This document shows, piece after piece, positions 16,403 to 27,800 of a stretch of DNA of 32,000 nucleotides. The first letter of the stretch is position 1. Each line of letters begins with the position of its first letter. The translations under genes were made by a program, and so were the position numbers. The stretch comes from Planctomycetaceae bacterium. Its GTDB lineage: Bacteria > Planctomycetota > Planctomycetia > Pirellulales > Pirellulaceae. The DNA lies in the NCBI GenBank assembly GCA_002717145.1, contig PBCP01000078.1, positions 1-32,000 of the forward strand, given 5' to 3'. Below the pieces are notes generated by a model. It was given only the letters and a program-made list of their open reading frames with translations. It did not search any database and had not been told where the DNA came from.

Positions 16403-17999
16403 ATCGAAGAGCCTCCACGGGATGAAGCTTGGCTGCCTTACGAGCTGGAAGAATACTTGCGATCACGGCAATTGCAATTGCTCCCACAACCACCCAAACG
16501 CATGTAACTGGATTTACGATGACTGGAATTTGATTGAAATAATAGATAGTGGGATCAAAGACCTCCTGTCCTGTCACCTTTTCTATCCAACCCGCGATCG
16601 TATTTATATGTTCTACGAACAGCAATCCCAGAACCAAACCAACGCCCGAGCCAACGGTCCCGAGAGATAAACCATACCCCAGAAAAATACTCATCACGCC
16701 ACCGCTTGGAGCTCCCAAACTTTTCAATATTCCGACATCCCGAGTCTTTTCCACAACGATCATGAAGAAAGTCGCCAAAATACCAAAGCCAGCGACCGCA
16801 ATAATTAAAAACAGCAAAATATTCAAAATTGTGGTTTCTAATTGCACGGCTGCAAGCAAGGGCCCCTGCATGTCGCGCCACGTTTGAATCTGATAGCCAA
16901 ACTGTTGCACTGGAAATCGGGCCTGCAGCTTTTGCTTAACGACATTCAGGTCTGCTCCGGCTTTGAGTTTTAGCTGGATCGTCGAGACACTCTTAGTGCC
17001 TGACTGTACATCCACCATTCCCCGTAAGTCCTGAATCTTAGACAACGGGACAAAAGCAAATGAAGAATCATATTCACTCATTTCACTTTCATAGAAATCA
17101 ACAATAGTAAAACTGTCACTCACGGCTTTTGGAGGTTGCCCTGAATTAGGAACAGTAATTTTCACATCATCCCCGGGTAAGGCAAAGTAATAATCCATCA
17201 CTTCACCGTTTGTGTCGCGTCCACGGAGACTACAAATGGAAATTCCAAGAATGATACCGGTATGCTGCTCGGTGGAAGGATCGAATACCAATTGCGGTTC
17301 GTCAAGAGCCTGAAACGGAACACCAGGAACTTCTCCTTCGACCAAACCGTCAACAGTCTCCCCCCGCCCTTCTACTCCACTGTCGTCCACGAGCGGAAAA
17401 GGTGAAGGTGGAATATCATTGGCATCAAACTCCAGAACATTCGTAGTCAAATCGTTTGTTTGACTTTCAACAGCCTGCTGCTCCCATTCAGCAGAGACTC
17501 GCCGCCGCGCCCACCCGGATACCGGAAAACGATCTCGTTTACCCCGACCATAATCATTCTCTTTGAGCAGAAAATTGAGTTGCCTTCGGTTCTCCGGATG
17601 CAGCAGATACTTTGAAAAGTCAGACACTTCTCCATAAGTCTGCTGGTCGATGCCAATGAGTGTGATGGGCTGAGTGATCCATTGCCCTTGAATATTGTCT
17701 CTGAAATTAATCATAGCGGGAATTTGAATAGCAGCCGTCATCGCTTCGATGTCGTCACCAGCGATTTGCTTGATTTCATTTACATGCCACTCAGGATCTG
17801 GCAAGCCATTCAGATCATGACTGCGAATAACAATATCCGATAGAATGCCATGCAGTCGCTTATGCATTTCGTCGCTGAAACCTGCCATGACGCTGTTTAC
17901 GACAATTAACGTTGCGACTCCCAACGTCACACTAACGATTGATGCGAGCGCAATATAGCGGCTTTTTAGATATCGCCATGAGAGTAAAAGTTTATACAT
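16395..17999 (-). CDS. LolC/LolE-like ABC transporter permease with enlarged periplasmic domain
   Basis: This four-helix FtsX/LolCE-type permease works with the adjacent LolD-like ATPase. An N-terminal helix (IALASIVSVTLGVATLIVV) is followed by a very long extracytoplasmic domain. Three C-terminal helices follow, starting ILNILLFLIIAVAGFGILAT, then FLGYGLSLGTVGSGVGLVLG, and VVVGAIAIAVIASILPARKA. The ending PVEALRYE is typical. The 534-residue length exceeds the approximately 400-415 of LolC/LolE. The excess includes a charged, Pro/Asp-rich stretch around ANDIPPSPFPLVDDSG. AAGGA six bases before the ATG at 17999 decides the start over a TTG at 18005. It is downstream of lysS. Confidence 0.88.
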   Translation of the reverse strand: MYKLLLSWRYLKSRYIALASIVSVTLGVATLIVVNSVMAGFSDEMHKRLHGILSDIVIRSHDLNGLPDPEWHVNEIKQIAGDDIEAMTAAIQIPAMINFRDNIQGQWITQPITLIGIDQQTYGEVSDFSKYLLHPENRRQLNFLLKENDYGRGKRDRFPVSGWARRRVSAEWEQQAVESQTNDLTTNVLEFDANDIPPSPFPLVDDSGVEGRGETVDGLVEGEVPGVPFQALDEPQLVFDPSTEQHTGIILGISICSLRGRDTNGEVMDYYFALPGDDVKITVPNSGQPPKAVSDSFTIVDFYESEMSEYDSSFAFVPLSKIQDLRGMVDVQSGTKSVSTIQLKLKAGADLNVVKQKLQARFPVQQFGYQIQTWRDMQGPLLAAVQLETTILNILLFLIIAVAGFGILATFFMIVVEKTRDVGILKSLGAPSGGVMSIFLGYGLSLGTVGSGVGLVLGLLFVEHINTIAGWIEKVTGQEVFDPTIYYFNQIPVIVNPVTCVWVVVGAIAIAVIASILPARKAAKLHPVEALRYE

Positions 18000-18109
18000 T
18001 GCCAATCCTTCGGCGTGTGTATTTCCCTGGCTGTTATTATCCGTCGGTAAACACTCTACTCATTAGAGAATCCACCCGATCAACCAGCTTTGAACTAGGG
18101 CTTATTTTA

Positions 18110-19708
18110 TTATTCTGGGCGTAATAAAGGAAATAGTATTACGTCTCTAATTGTCTGAGAATTCGTTAATAGCATCACCAATCTGTCGATTCCGATCCCC
18201 AGCCCGCCCGCAGGAGGCATTCCATATCGCAAAGCCCGGATAAAATCATTATCCATTTTGGCCATTGAGTCTTCTTCGGAAAGCCCATCCAACTGTGTCT
18301 TAAATAGTTGTTCCTGCAAATCAGGGTCATTAAGTTCTGTATACGCGTTCGCTATTTCCATGCCTCGCACAAATAATTCAAATCGCTCAGCAATCTCCGG
18401 ATTTTCACGTTTACGTTTGGTGAGCGGGCAAATACTGGCAGGATAGTCGATAACAAATACCGGCCCTTCCAAAGCATCCTCGACCTTTTCTTCAAATACT
18501 TCATTTTTAATTACATCTGGATGCCGTCCTTCAATCTCAATGCCTATACCACTGGCATATTCTGCAACCGCTGCAGCATCAGATGGATCGACGCCCGTGT
18601 GTTTCTCGAATAAATCGTTATAAGTAGCTCTTTGGAACGGCGGAGTAAAGTCAATTTCATGCTCGCCAAACGGCAGAACATACTGATCACCAATGGCATC
18701 AATTGCATCGACAATTATTTTTTCCGTGAGATCCATCATCGAGCGATAATCACCAAAGGCCTGATAGACTTCAAGCATTGTGAACTCCGGATTGTGTCTC
18801 GGGCTGATTCCTTCATTTCGATAGACGCGGCCCAGCTCATACACCCGCTCCAATCCGCCCACGAGTAGACGCTTTAAATGCAATTCTAGCGCGATTCGCA
18901 GATAAAGCTCGAGATCAAGGGCATTATGATGGGTTACAAATGGCCGAGCCGCTGCGCCCCCGGCAATTGAATGCAATGTAGGCCCTTCAATCTCTGCAAA
19001 ATTCTCATCCGCTAATGACTGACGAATCGACTGAACAATCTTAGTGCGATTCAAGAACCGTTGTTGAACTCCATCGTTGTACGCCAAATCCACATAACGC
19101 CGTCGCTGACGCAATTCAGGGTCGGTCATTCCCAGATGTTTGGCCGGAGGAGGCTCGATAGACTTGGTGAGAAAGTGAAGTTTTTCCGCGAAGATCGTTA
19201 GTTCACCGGTATTCGTGACTCCTAGTCGTCCGTCTACGCCAATGATATCGCCCAGGTCAAAGAGTCCTGCCAACTCAAAGTCTGCATCGCCAACTTGCTT
19301 CTTGCCAATAAACAGTTGGATACGACCGCTCCAATCCTGAATATCGATAAAGCAAAGTTTGCCTTTGTCACGTTTTAGCATGATACGACCGGCAGCCCGA
19401 ACTGTCGGCCCAATCTCAGCTCCAGCGCCTTGTTCAGAACGCCACTCACGCATATTCACTCGTTCTTCCGGATCATCATTCAATTCCGGCAATTCCACTA
19501 AAGTACCATCCTCTTGTTGGTACTTCACTTCGTCGATACGAGCCCGGATTTCGCGAACCAGAAGCCGATCATCAAATCGCTCCCCCCATGGATCGAGGCC
19601 TAATTCCTCAATTTTGCGCATCTTTTCTCGTCGACTAGCGACATGCATTTTTATGTCGTCAATACTTTCGGATTCAACGTCAGGATTGTCTGAGGGAATG
19701 TCGCTCAT
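18110..19708 (-). CDS. lysS: Lysyl-tRNA synthetase, class II
   Basis: LysRS charges tRNA-Lys in the cytoplasm. The 532-residue protein has an N-terminal anticodon-binding OB fold (about 100-185, with GRIMLKRDKGKLCFIDIQD). The class II catalytic core follows: GGAAARPFVTHHNALD (250-265), motif 2 RVYRNEGISPRHNPEFTMLE (294-313), and motif 3 GLGIGIDRLVMLL close to the C-terminus. All catalytic motifs are intact. A relatively long acidic N-terminal extension of about 20 residues precedes the usual start of the family. AAAGGT upstream supports the ATG at 19708. The LolC-like permease gene follows 110 bases downstream on the same strand, so a shared transcript is possible. No T-box leader was seen. 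Confidence 0.96.
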   Translation of the reverse strand: MSDIPSDNPDVESESIDDIKMHVASRREKMRKIEELGLDPWGERFDDRLLVREIRARIDEVKYQQEDGTLVELPELNDDPEERVNMREWRSEQGAGAEIGPTVRAAGRIMLKRDKGKLCFIDIQDWSGRIQLFIGKKQVGDADFELAGLFDLGDIIGVDGRLGVTNTGELTIFAEKLHFLTKSIEPPPAKHLGMTDPELRQRRRYVDLAYNDGVQQRFLNRTKIVQSIRQSLADENFAEIEGPTLHSIAGGAAARPFVTHHNALDLELYLRIALELHLKRLLVGGLERVYELGRVYRNEGISPRHNPEFTMLEVYQAFGDYRSMMDLTEKIIVDAIDAIGDQYVLPFGEHEIDFTPPFQRATYNDLFEKHTGVDPSDAAAVAEYASGIGIEIEGRHPDVIKNEVFEEKVEDALEGPVFVIDYPASICPLTKRKRENPEIAERFELFVRGMEIANAYTELNDPDLQEQLFKTQLDGLSEEDSMAKMDNDFIRALRYGMPPAGGLGIGIDRLVMLLTNSQTIRDVILFPLLRPE

Positions 19709-19798
19709 GCGAGATACCTTTGGGCTCGTTTAGCAATTCAGTATGATTCAAGCTCATTATTTTATGGCAATCTAAGAGGTCTGTAATCCCCAATTTCG

Positions 19799-21001
19799 TT
19801 ACCGGCGGTAATTGGCAACCTTTGATCTTACTCCAGGAATTATTCGGCTGGCATTTTCGAAGTAGATTTGCCTGAGCACACGTGGAGGTAAGCTGATTCC
19901 ATAGATTCTCCAAAATCCCTGAGGAGGGAACTCTTTTTCTGAATACGGAAAATACTCGTCGTAAGTTTCCAGAAAACGCCAGTAAAAAGTTAGACGCAAT
20001 TCGGGCCATGGGCCATCAGTTCCAAAGAGTATGCGGTTGGAGTATTGAAGAAAAAACTGTCGGGCGGTGTAAGGCTGCCGACCTAACTCTCCTATGCGAG
20101 ATGCAATCTCAATATACAGATTGGGATACTTCTCTAGCCATTCCGCCACAGTGGCCAAATCCTCGGACGAATTTGCCATGTGAGCTCCAATAAAAGTGGT
20201 CTCGGGATGTCGCTGGATGACACGATTACGAGCTCGCAACAAGGACTCGCGACTTGGGTATTTATTTGGCGGGAAGCTCCATTCAGGATGTCGGAACAAC
20301 TCTTCCCAACGCTCGTTGGTCTCATCAATGGGATGGAAAAAGGCTATCGGATCTGCCGTATGAATGATTACCGGAATTCCAAGTTGCCCGCATGCTGTCC
20401 AGATCGGATCCCATCGCGGGTCATCGATGGTTATGAGTGAACCGTCTGGATTCCGATAGCTTAAGCCGAACTGTTTGTATAATTTGAGGCCGCACACACC
20501 ATGTCCGACAGCGAGCTGTAACTGCCGAGCAGTCTTTTCGCCAAAGCCCGGTTGGTGGCATGCCCAAGTCGAGGGATCATTCTCGTCTCCCTCGCCCCGC
20601 CAATCTACATTGGCAAACACGGCGAATCGATCGGGATACTTCGTGCCAACATATTCGAGATGAGTATCAAGGGTATCGCCAAGTTTCCCATCTAGGCTGC
20701 AACAGACTGCAATGTTGTGCTTGTCCATCAACTGTACATAGTCATCCAGTTTCCCCAAATCATGATTCAAGCGATGTCGAAAGTGGGTATGCACATCCAC
20801 AACGGGAAATTGAGCTCTTTCCAGTAGTGTTTGTTTCACCTTGAGAGTGGGTTTAGGGCGAAATTTCCCCAACGTCAAGTTTCGCCCATCACGCCCATCC
20901 AGGCTTTCCAATTGAGCGAAAACGGGAATAGATGTCCAAAACAGGATTACCAGTACATTAAATGCTTGCAGGAACTTGGTCTTTTCCGGGGCAGTTACCA
21001 T
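19799..21001 (-). CDS. Exported amidohydrolase (TIM-barrel metal hydrolase)
   Basis: This is a predicted metal-dependent hydrolase of the amidohydrolase-2 group. The start at ATG 21001 has AGAGGAG just upstream and gives 400 residues with a signal peptide ending near VFAQ (residue 30). An in-frame start at 21265 is rejected because it would add an implausible leader overlapping the divergent kinase gene. Metal-ligand motifs are DVHTHFRHR (His71, His73), VIIHTADP with a barrel-strand histidine, TFIGAHMAN, and the late LFGTDGPWP aspartate. The substrate is not identifiable. It is transcribed divergently from the kinase gene with 95 bases between the starts, and lysS follows on its strand. Confidence 0.85.
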   Translation of the reverse strand: MVTAPEKTKFLQAFNVLVILFWTSIPVFAQLESLDGRDGRNLTLGKFRPKPTLKVKQTLLERAQFPVVDVHTHFRHRLNHDLGKLDDYVQLMDKHNIAVCCSLDGKLGDTLDTHLEYVGTKYPDRFAVFANVDWRGEGDENDPSTWACHQPGFGEKTARQLQLAVGHGVCGLKLYKQFGLSYRNPDGSLITIDDPRWDPIWTACGQLGIPVIIHTADPIAFFHPIDETNERWEELFRHPEWSFPPNKYPSRESLLRARNRVIQRHPETTFIGAHMANSSEDLATVAEWLEKYPNLYIEIASRIGELGRQPYTARQFFLQYSNRILFGTDGPWPELRLTFYWRFLETYDEYFPYSEKEFPPQGFWRIYGISLPPRVLRQIYFENASRIIPGVRSKVANYRR

Positions 21002-21096
21002 ATCGATCTCCTCTAAAACTTCTCGTCGTTCCCAAAACGAAGTAAAATGGAACAAGCTCATTATGCCTGATATATCCTCAGCCTGTAATCGCCCCG

Positions 21097-23277
21097 ATGA
21101 AACCCGAACACACTCAACGTCAAACGGATGCGGATCAGCATCGCTCGCAACAATTAAGCATGCAGCCAACTGACAGCCCGGCCGAACTACCGGGCTACGA
21201 GCTTTCGCGTCGTCTTGGCTCAGGTGCTTATGGTGAAGTCTGGATTGGGATCGACAAAAATACAAACCGCCAAGTTGCCATTAAGTTCTTTAACCATCGA
21301 TCCGGCGTTGACTTCCAATTACTGGACAAAGAGGTCGAAAAACTGGTTTCTTTGGCGACCGCCCGGCACGTCGTACAACTGCTTGAAGTTGGCTGGCACC
21401 ATGAACCTCCATATTACGTCATGGAATATCTCGAGCAGGGATCTTTGGACGCATTCATTGAGGAACGATCTCCCATTGATTTGGAGCAGTGTTTACAGCT
21501 CTTCGAAGACATTGCCATCGGTATGTCTCACGCGCACGCGAAAGGCATACTTCATTGCGATCTAAAGCCAGCCAATATCCTGCTGGATCCAGAGGGAAAT
21601 CCTCGACTGGCCGATTTTGGGCAATCTCGCTTAAGCACAGATCAATCGCCTGCATTAGGCACATTGTTCTATATGGCGCCAGAACAGGCTGATCTTACGG
21701 CTGTACCTGACATTCGCTGGGACGTTTATGGGCTCGGAGCAATTCTATTTACTCTGATCGAAGGCAAGCCTCCACATCACCAGCAACAGCGACTGCGTGA
21801 AATCGAAGATGCAGGGAATCTGGAACAACGACTAACCGCCTATCGGTCAGCTCTGGCTAATGCCGCTCATCCACTTGAACAGATGACGCGTTCGATCGAC
21901 CCGGCTCTGCAGACCATTTTGGCTAACTGTCTAGCAACGAATCCGGAACAACGATTTCGGTCTGTCGGTGACATTCTCTCAGCACTCGAACAGCGTAAAC
22001 TTGCACAAGCTCGTCGACCTCTCAACATTCTCGGACTGTTTGGCCCGCTGCTTTTGCTCGCCCTGATGGTTCTATTTGGTGGCAAGTGGTATCGACAGGC
22101 AGTCGAAGACGCCGAGCAGGCTGTTCGTGGCCGTGTTTATGAAAGCAATGCCTGGGTTTCACGCCACGTTGCATTGTCAGTCGAAGAGGAATTACGCAAT
22201 TACTATCAAATTATTGAATACGAGGCTTCTCAGCCCGAGTTACAAAAGCAACTCCGTACTGTCCTCGCTTCTCCAGTGCTTCAACAAGTTCAACGTAATC
22301 GACAACCGTTCAGTACAATCACCAACAATCAGAAGGCCTTTGTCCAGGAAGAGCATCGAATAGCGTTTGACCAGTACCTCCAAGAGCGACTCGACATTTA
22401 TTCTGGCCGAGTCCAATCAGATGAATCAAATCCAAAGCTCGCCAGTTTGTTCGTCATAGGATCTGAAGGTGACATGCTTTCGATTGCGTATGACGAACCC
22501 GTGCTAACTCAGTCGGTAGGTCGCAACTACTCGTTCCGAACTTATTTTCACGGGCAGAGCGAAGATTTATCAAGAGACACCACGCCATCGAAAGTTAGGC
22601 CTATCACCTACACACACCTATCCGCAGCATTTCAAAGCACGACTACAAAGCGATGGAAAATCGCTATCTCCACGCCGGTTTACAAAGACGACTCCCAAAA
22701 GGAATTGCTCGGCATCATTGCACTTACTCTTAATCTGGGTGATTTTTCTTATCTCCGAAGCGATCAGATCGAAAACCAGTTCGCTGTATTTATTGACGGA
22801 AGAAGACAAACTTCGAACAACCAAATACAAGTGCAAGGCACCATTTTGCAACATCCGATTATGGACGAGTTAAACAATCCTACGATTGAGCCCTTCCGTA
22901 TTGATGGCAAACAGTTGCAACAGTTGCTGCAAGGCCGGGAGCAACTTTATCTGGATCCCGTTGGGCAAGCTCAGGGCCGACCTGAATACGCAAAATACAA
23001 TGGTGAATGGATCGCTGTCATGGCTAACGTACGATTGCCCGGAAAATCTTCAACCGATTCCGGGGCTCCAATCGAATCCGACGTTAATCGTAAACAGAGT
23101 GAACTACTGATACTGATACAGGAAAGCTATCAGGATGCGACGACCCCCATTCGCGAATTGGGAACGAAGTTGATTTTGGAAGGCATCATTACGGCGATTG
23201 TACTTTTGATAGCCGTAACTACTCTCTGGCTATTTGTCTTACGCAGGTTCGCAGCAATGCCTACCAGTAAAATCTAA
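21097..23277 (+). CDS. Membrane serine/threonine protein kinase with extracytoplasmic sensor
   Basis: This is a 726-residue PknB-type (Hanks) kinase. The kinase domain covers about 34-300: glycine loop GSGAYGEV (41-48), Lys63 in VAIK, Glu79, catalytic HCDLKPAN (153-160), DFG (173-175) and APE (194-196). The usual HRD is HCD, so it is a non-RD kinase, probably not dependent on activation-loop phosphorylation. A transmembrane helix lies at about 310-328 and a second near 696-715, followed by a short basic tail. The roughly 360 residues between the helices look like a Cache-type ligand sensor, with segments such as GRNYSFRTYFHGQ and STPVYKDDSQKELLGIIALTL. The ATG at 21097 lacks a clear ribosome binding site, and ATG 21160 is an alternative. 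The ligand is unknown. Confidence 0.92.
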   Translation: MKPEHTQRQTDADQHRSQQLSMQPTDSPAELPGYELSRRLGSGAYGEVWIGIDKNTNRQVAIKFFNHRSGVDFQLLDKEVEKLVSLATARHVVQLLEVGWHHEPPYYVMEYLEQGSLDAFIEERSPIDLEQCLQLFEDIAIGMSHAHAKGILHCDLKPANILLDPEGNPRLADFGQSRLSTDQSPALGTLFYMAPEQADLTAVPDIRWDVYGLGAILFTLIEGKPPHHQQQRLREIEDAGNLEQRLTAYRSALANAAHPLEQMTRSIDPALQTILANCLATNPEQRFRSVGDILSALEQRKLAQARRPLNILGLFGPLLLLALMVLFGGKWYRQAVEDAEQAVRGRVYESNAWVSRHVALSVEEELRNYYQIIEYEASQPELQKQLRTVLASPVLQQVQRNRQPFSTITNNQKAFVQEEHRIAFDQYLQERLDIYSGRVQSDESNPKLASLFVIGSEGDMLSIAYDEPVLTQSVGRNYSFRTYFHGQSEDLSRDTTPSKVRPITYTHLSAAFQSTTTKRWKIAISTPVYKDDSQKELLGIIALTLNLGDFSYLRSDQIENQFAVFIDGRRQTSNNQIQVQGTILQHPIMDELNNPTIEPFRIDGKQLQQLLQGREQLYLDPVGQAQGRPEYAKYNGEWIAVMANVRLPGKSSTDSGAPIESDVNRKQSELLILIQESYQDATTPIRELGTKLILEGIITAIVLLIAVTTLWLFVLRRFAAMPTSKI

Positions 23278-23283
23278 TCAACT

Positions 23284-24789
23284 TTAGATGGCAATAAGAT
23301 CTTTAATGACATGGCCATGTACATCAGTCAGCCTACGTTCAATTCCGTTGTGATAGAAAGACAGGCGTTTGTGGTGCAGTCCCAATAAATGCAGAATCGT
23401 CGCGTGGAAGTCGTAAACCGTCGAAACATTTTCGACGGCCCGATAACCAAATTCATCTGTCGCGCCGTACTCAAACGGAGCTTTAACGCCGGCCCCCATC
23501 ATCCAGGCCGTAAATCCGGAGGGATTATGATCCCGACCACTGGCCCCAGCCTGAAAGGTCGGCATCCGTCCAAATTCTGTTGTCCAGACGACCAACGTGT
23601 CATCCAAAAGGCCTCGTTGTTTCATGTCTGTCAGTAATCCGGCAACAGGCTGATCCAAAATCGGACCATGTACGCTGTATTGGTTTTTCAGTTGTTTATG
23701 TCCATCCCAGTTACTCGTGCCTTCTCCTCCCGTTTGATAGGATCCGTTGAAAAGCTGAACAAACCGAACCCCCTTTTCGATGAGCCGCCGAGCCAGCATG
23801 CAGTTTCGAGCGAATGATGCTTTCAACGGATTCTGAGTGTCATCGGCACCATATAGCTTCATAATATGTTCCGGCTCTGATTGCATATCACTTACTTCCG
23901 GCACAGACAATTGCATACGAGCGGCAAGCTCGTAGCTAGAAATACGGGCTGCAAGCTGAGTATCTTCGGGGAACCGCTCCAAATGTTTCTCATTAAGACG
24001 TTTAAGAAAACTACGCGTTTTGGAATCCGTTTGAGACGAAATACCTTTAGGTGGCACAAGATTTTCGATCGGTTTGGATGCATTAAAGTCCGTCCCCTGA
24101 AAGGCCGCTGGTAAAAAACCGGCTCCCCAATTATTCACACTGGACTGAGGTGTGCCTCTGGGGTCTGAGATCGCTACAAAAGCTGGAAGGTCATCAACTT
24201 CACTACCCAAGGCATAAGTCACCCAGGCTCCGATACTAGGAAAGCCATCCAAGGTAAAGCCAGTCGACATATAATTCTCACCAGGCCCATGGGTATTTGT
24301 TTTACTGGTTAAGGAGTGAATAAATGCCATCTCATCTGCATGTTCACCAATGTGATCCACCAGCGTCGAGATCATCTTGCCAGATTGGCCTCGAGGTTTG
24401 AACTCCCACGGACTCCGTGTCAGATTCCCCTGTTTCCCCTGGAAAGTTACAAGATCGTTCCCGCCGGGCATTGGCTGGCCATTGCGTTTGATCAATTCAG
24501 GTTTGTAATCAAAAGTATCCAGATGTGAACAGGCACCTGAGCAAAAGATCATTAAGACATTTTTAGCTTTCGGTGTAAAATGGGAGTTTCTTCGAGCATT
24601 AGGATTAGCTGCTTGAATCTGAGGTCGGATCGGCTCCCCCTCCTCATCTACATCTTTGGCCAAAACATTATTTTGACTGAGCAAACCTGCCAGACCGACG
24701 GAACTCAGTCCATAGGCCATACTACCCAACGACGCACGTCGACTTAGCAAGTGACGGCCTGCCAATTCCCTGGGATCCACAATACTCAT
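23284..24789 (-). CDS. DUF1501 family protein, partner of cytochrome gene
   Basis: This is a second DUF1501 (alkaline-phosphatase-superfamily-like) protein, 501 residues. The start [20 protein letters not shown] is a twin-arginine-like leader. Family blocks are [60 protein letters not shown] and [14 protein letters not shown] with [12 protein letters not shown]. It lies 33 bases downstream of the PSCyt1/DUF1553 gene and is surely in the same operon. This pairing is a well-known planctomycete arrangement whose biochemical role is not established. The gene ends six bases from the oppositely oriented kinase gene. The exported location is inferred from the leader. Confidence 0.92.
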   Translation of the reverse strand: MSIVDPRELAGRHLLSRRASLGSMAYGLSSVGLAGLLSQNNVLAKDVDEEGEPIRPQIQAANPNARRNSHFTPKAKNVLMIFCSGACSHLDTFDYKPELIKRNGQPMPGGNDLVTFQGKQGNLTRSPWEFKPRGQSGKMISTLVDHIGEHADEMAFIHSLTSKTNTHGPGENYMSTGFTLDGFPSIGAWVTYALGSEVDDLPAFVAISDPRGTPQSSVNNWGAGFLPAAFQGTDFNASKPIENLVPPKGISSQTDSKTRSFLKRLNEKHLERFPEDTQLAARISSYELAARMQLSVPEVSDMQSEPEHIMKLYGADDTQNPLKASFARNCMLARRLIEKGVRFVQLFNGSYQTGGEGTSNWDGHKQLKNQYSVHGPILDQPVAGLLTDMKQRGLLDDTLVVWTTEFGRMPTFQAGASGRDHNPSGFTAWMMGAGVKAPFEYGATDEFGYRAVENVSTVYDFHATILHLLGLHHKRLSFYHNGIERRLTDVHGHVIKDLIAI

Positions 24790-24822
24790 AATCTACTTTC
24801 TGACTTCTTCAAAATGTTGCCA

Positions 24823-27800
24823 TTAGTGAACGAACACAAATTCGTTGGCATTAAATATTGCTCGGCAGAACTGGGCTAGCCCCACTTCTTTGACAAAAGA
24901 GGTGGCTTCCTCCACTTCATCCTGTTGCGGTTGACGTCCGAAAGCCCTGAGCATCACGTATTGCACCTGACTTGCATGATCGTTTGGAAACTGTTCGGTC
25001 AGATACTCCGACAGAATTTCACATTGCTGTAAAACAAAAGTGGAATTAAAAAGGTTGAGAGCCTGAAGTGGAGTAGTCGAACGGCTACGTTTATCCACGA
25101 CTTGGCTGGCATCAGGGCAATCAAAAACTCCGAAAACGGCGTCCTTTTCCTGCCGGACTTTGGTCATGTAAATCATCCGACGCCAATGCTCAGGTCCAAA
25201 TTCTTTAAGCGGGAAATAGTGCCGGACGTTTTCTGCCTGAACCTCAAACCCCGGAAAACCACTTCCTCCCATTTGCTTATTAAGCGAACCGCTAACCTGC
25301 AAAATGCTATCGCGAATGACTTCGGCTTCCATGCGCCGAGGTGGAAACCTCCAAAGCAACCTTGCGCTGGCATCTACAGATAAGCCCTGTCTATCTGGAC
25401 GACTTGATTGCCGGAAGGTTGCCGAATTCATAATCAAGCGATGGATATGTTTTAGGCTCCAGTTGTTCTCCATTAATTCAGATGCGAGGTAATCCAGCAA
25501 CTCGGGATGAGTCGGTAATGTGCCAGCCACTCCGAAATCACTCGGAGTATCGACAATTCCCGTTCCAAAGTGAAACTGCCATAATCGATTAACGATTACC
25601 CTTGCTGTCAGCGGATTGTCTTTACTCGCCACCCATTCGGCATATGCCAGTCGCCGCTGAGCATCGGTTGACTCCTGCGTCAGCCCAAGCGTCCCGAAAA
25701 CCTCCAAAGCATCAGGCAGCACAGCTTCACGCGGAGCATTAAAATCTCCGCGATACAAACGATAGATAACCTCTGGCTGAACAAATGTTCCAACATAGGC
25801 TTTGGTACGGTTGCCTAATTGTTCAAGTTCTCGTTGATGAGACTCCAACGTTGAAAGCTTCTTTTCCATCTCCCGCTGAACCTTTGCGGGCAATGGGGAG
25901 AAATCATAGATGATTCTTGTACGCTTAGTGGCAGACTGAAACGGTGCACGGTCAGCGCTGGAAACTACCTGTTTCCAGTTCTGACCATCTACTGAAACAT
26001 CAAACCGATACTCGGTGGAAACTCTATCTTTAAATTTCCCTTCCCGGTCTCTGGACCATTCGATACTTGTAATTTCCCTGGTTGCAGGCAATTCAATCTG
26101 CGCCCAGCCTCGACCTTTCGTATTAGATATCCAACTATATTGATTTCCAAATTTTCCGTCATTAAGGTGTTCAATCTGATGAATTTCGTAGCCGGGCAGG
26201 TTGCTAGAAGCTGTTGCTTTAGCTCCTAAACTCGCCAATCCAACATTGTCAGCACCGGAAAACACAGAGATTTCATCGATACAAGGTTCACTGGAAGACG
26301 TTGCCTGAACGGTCATTCGTATATATTTTGCGTCGACTGCAGCAAATACCTCGCGATTCATTTGAGCAGTCACCGCTTCGCGAAATGCCGGTCGCGTTGG
26401 CTGATGCTGGGTATCGCTATCCGAAGCCGGTTCGAGAACCACAACGTCCGTCGTCAGTGCGATGGACTCACTTTGCTTACGCACGATCAATGTCGTCTTT
26501 GGTGTAAGTTCGTGAACTCCAGCATTGTATAAACCACTCCATAACGGAGCCCTGGTAGATGGAACCGTGCCATCCGCAAATTCATGCTGATTGACTTCAG
26601 CAATGACAGTTTGATCCTCCAATGTTGTCAAATCACCATCATGGTCCAAAACATATTGAGCATCCGTTGCATGTGTATCAAACCCGGTTCCCCACGATAT
26701 CCAAATTCGTTTTTTCCCACGAGAAACCAGATGGTATTGGCCTAAATCTGCGGGTTGTTTGTGATCCCACCAAATATAGGAGCCCCCACTGATATTACCT
26801 ATCCTGTTAGCATCACCGGCATCGCTCAAATGACCTCTGGCAATTCCTGCGGGATTAGTACCCGTCCCATTCCGAGGAATCAACTCCTCAAACCGGCGTG
26901 TTCCCGGCCTTCCTTTCTCAGTTTCGTCAATCTGTACCATGGTTCCCATCGGAACAAAGATAAAGTCCGCAAGTTCAGATTCCAGCCTGCGAATCTCTTT
27001 GGTCAAAAATGACTCGCGTTCAAGTTGTTCTCTGCCAGGCTTTAGTGATCTGTCTCCGTGCCGCACACCAGCGAAGACCGCCTGCATGGCATAATAATCT
27101 CGTTGTGTGATAGCATCAAATTTGTGGTTATGACAACGTGCACAGCCAATGGTGAGCCCCAGAAACGTTGTTCCAGTGGCATTTATGTAGTCAGCCAACT
27201 CATCCTGACGTTGCATTTTGGTTAAATTAGCATCCTGGCTTTTGACAAGATCGTTGGGCCCAGCGACCAAAAAACCAGTGCCCAAATCGTTCCCAACTTG
27301 ATCTCCCGCCAATTGCTCTTTAACAAATAAATCGTAGGGCTTATCTGAATTAAATGCGTCGATCACATAGTCACGATAATGAAATGCATTGGGTCTTTCA
27401 CGGTTGACTTCGTATCCAGTCGTTTCTCCAAAACGAACCAGATCCAGCCAATGGGTAGCCCAGCGTTCACCGAAATGCGGGCTATCGAGAACCGCTTCCA
27501 CTAAATCGTTATACGACTCCTCGCTCGCGTAAAGTTGCATCTGTTCCGGAGTCGGAGGCAAACCATGATTTATCAATGTTAACCGTCTGAGCAAGTCCAG
27601 TGGTTTTGCTGCACTCGAAGGCGATAGCCCTTTTTCCGCCAGCTTTGTGAGAATGAAGTGATCGATAGCATTTTTTGGCCAGACTAATTGTGTTGTCGGA
27701 ACCTGTGGTTTTACGACGGGCTGAAAAGACCAATGGTCGGAGGTTATTTTTACAGCGTCAGCCTGACCGGGCCAATCAACCCCCTGATCAATCCAAGTCC

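Noticed and set aside
21002..21265. In-frame upstream extension of the amidohydrolase gene across the divergent kinase start
   Set aside because: ATG 21001 has AGAGGAG and starts a good signal peptide. The extension would overlap the kinase coding region.
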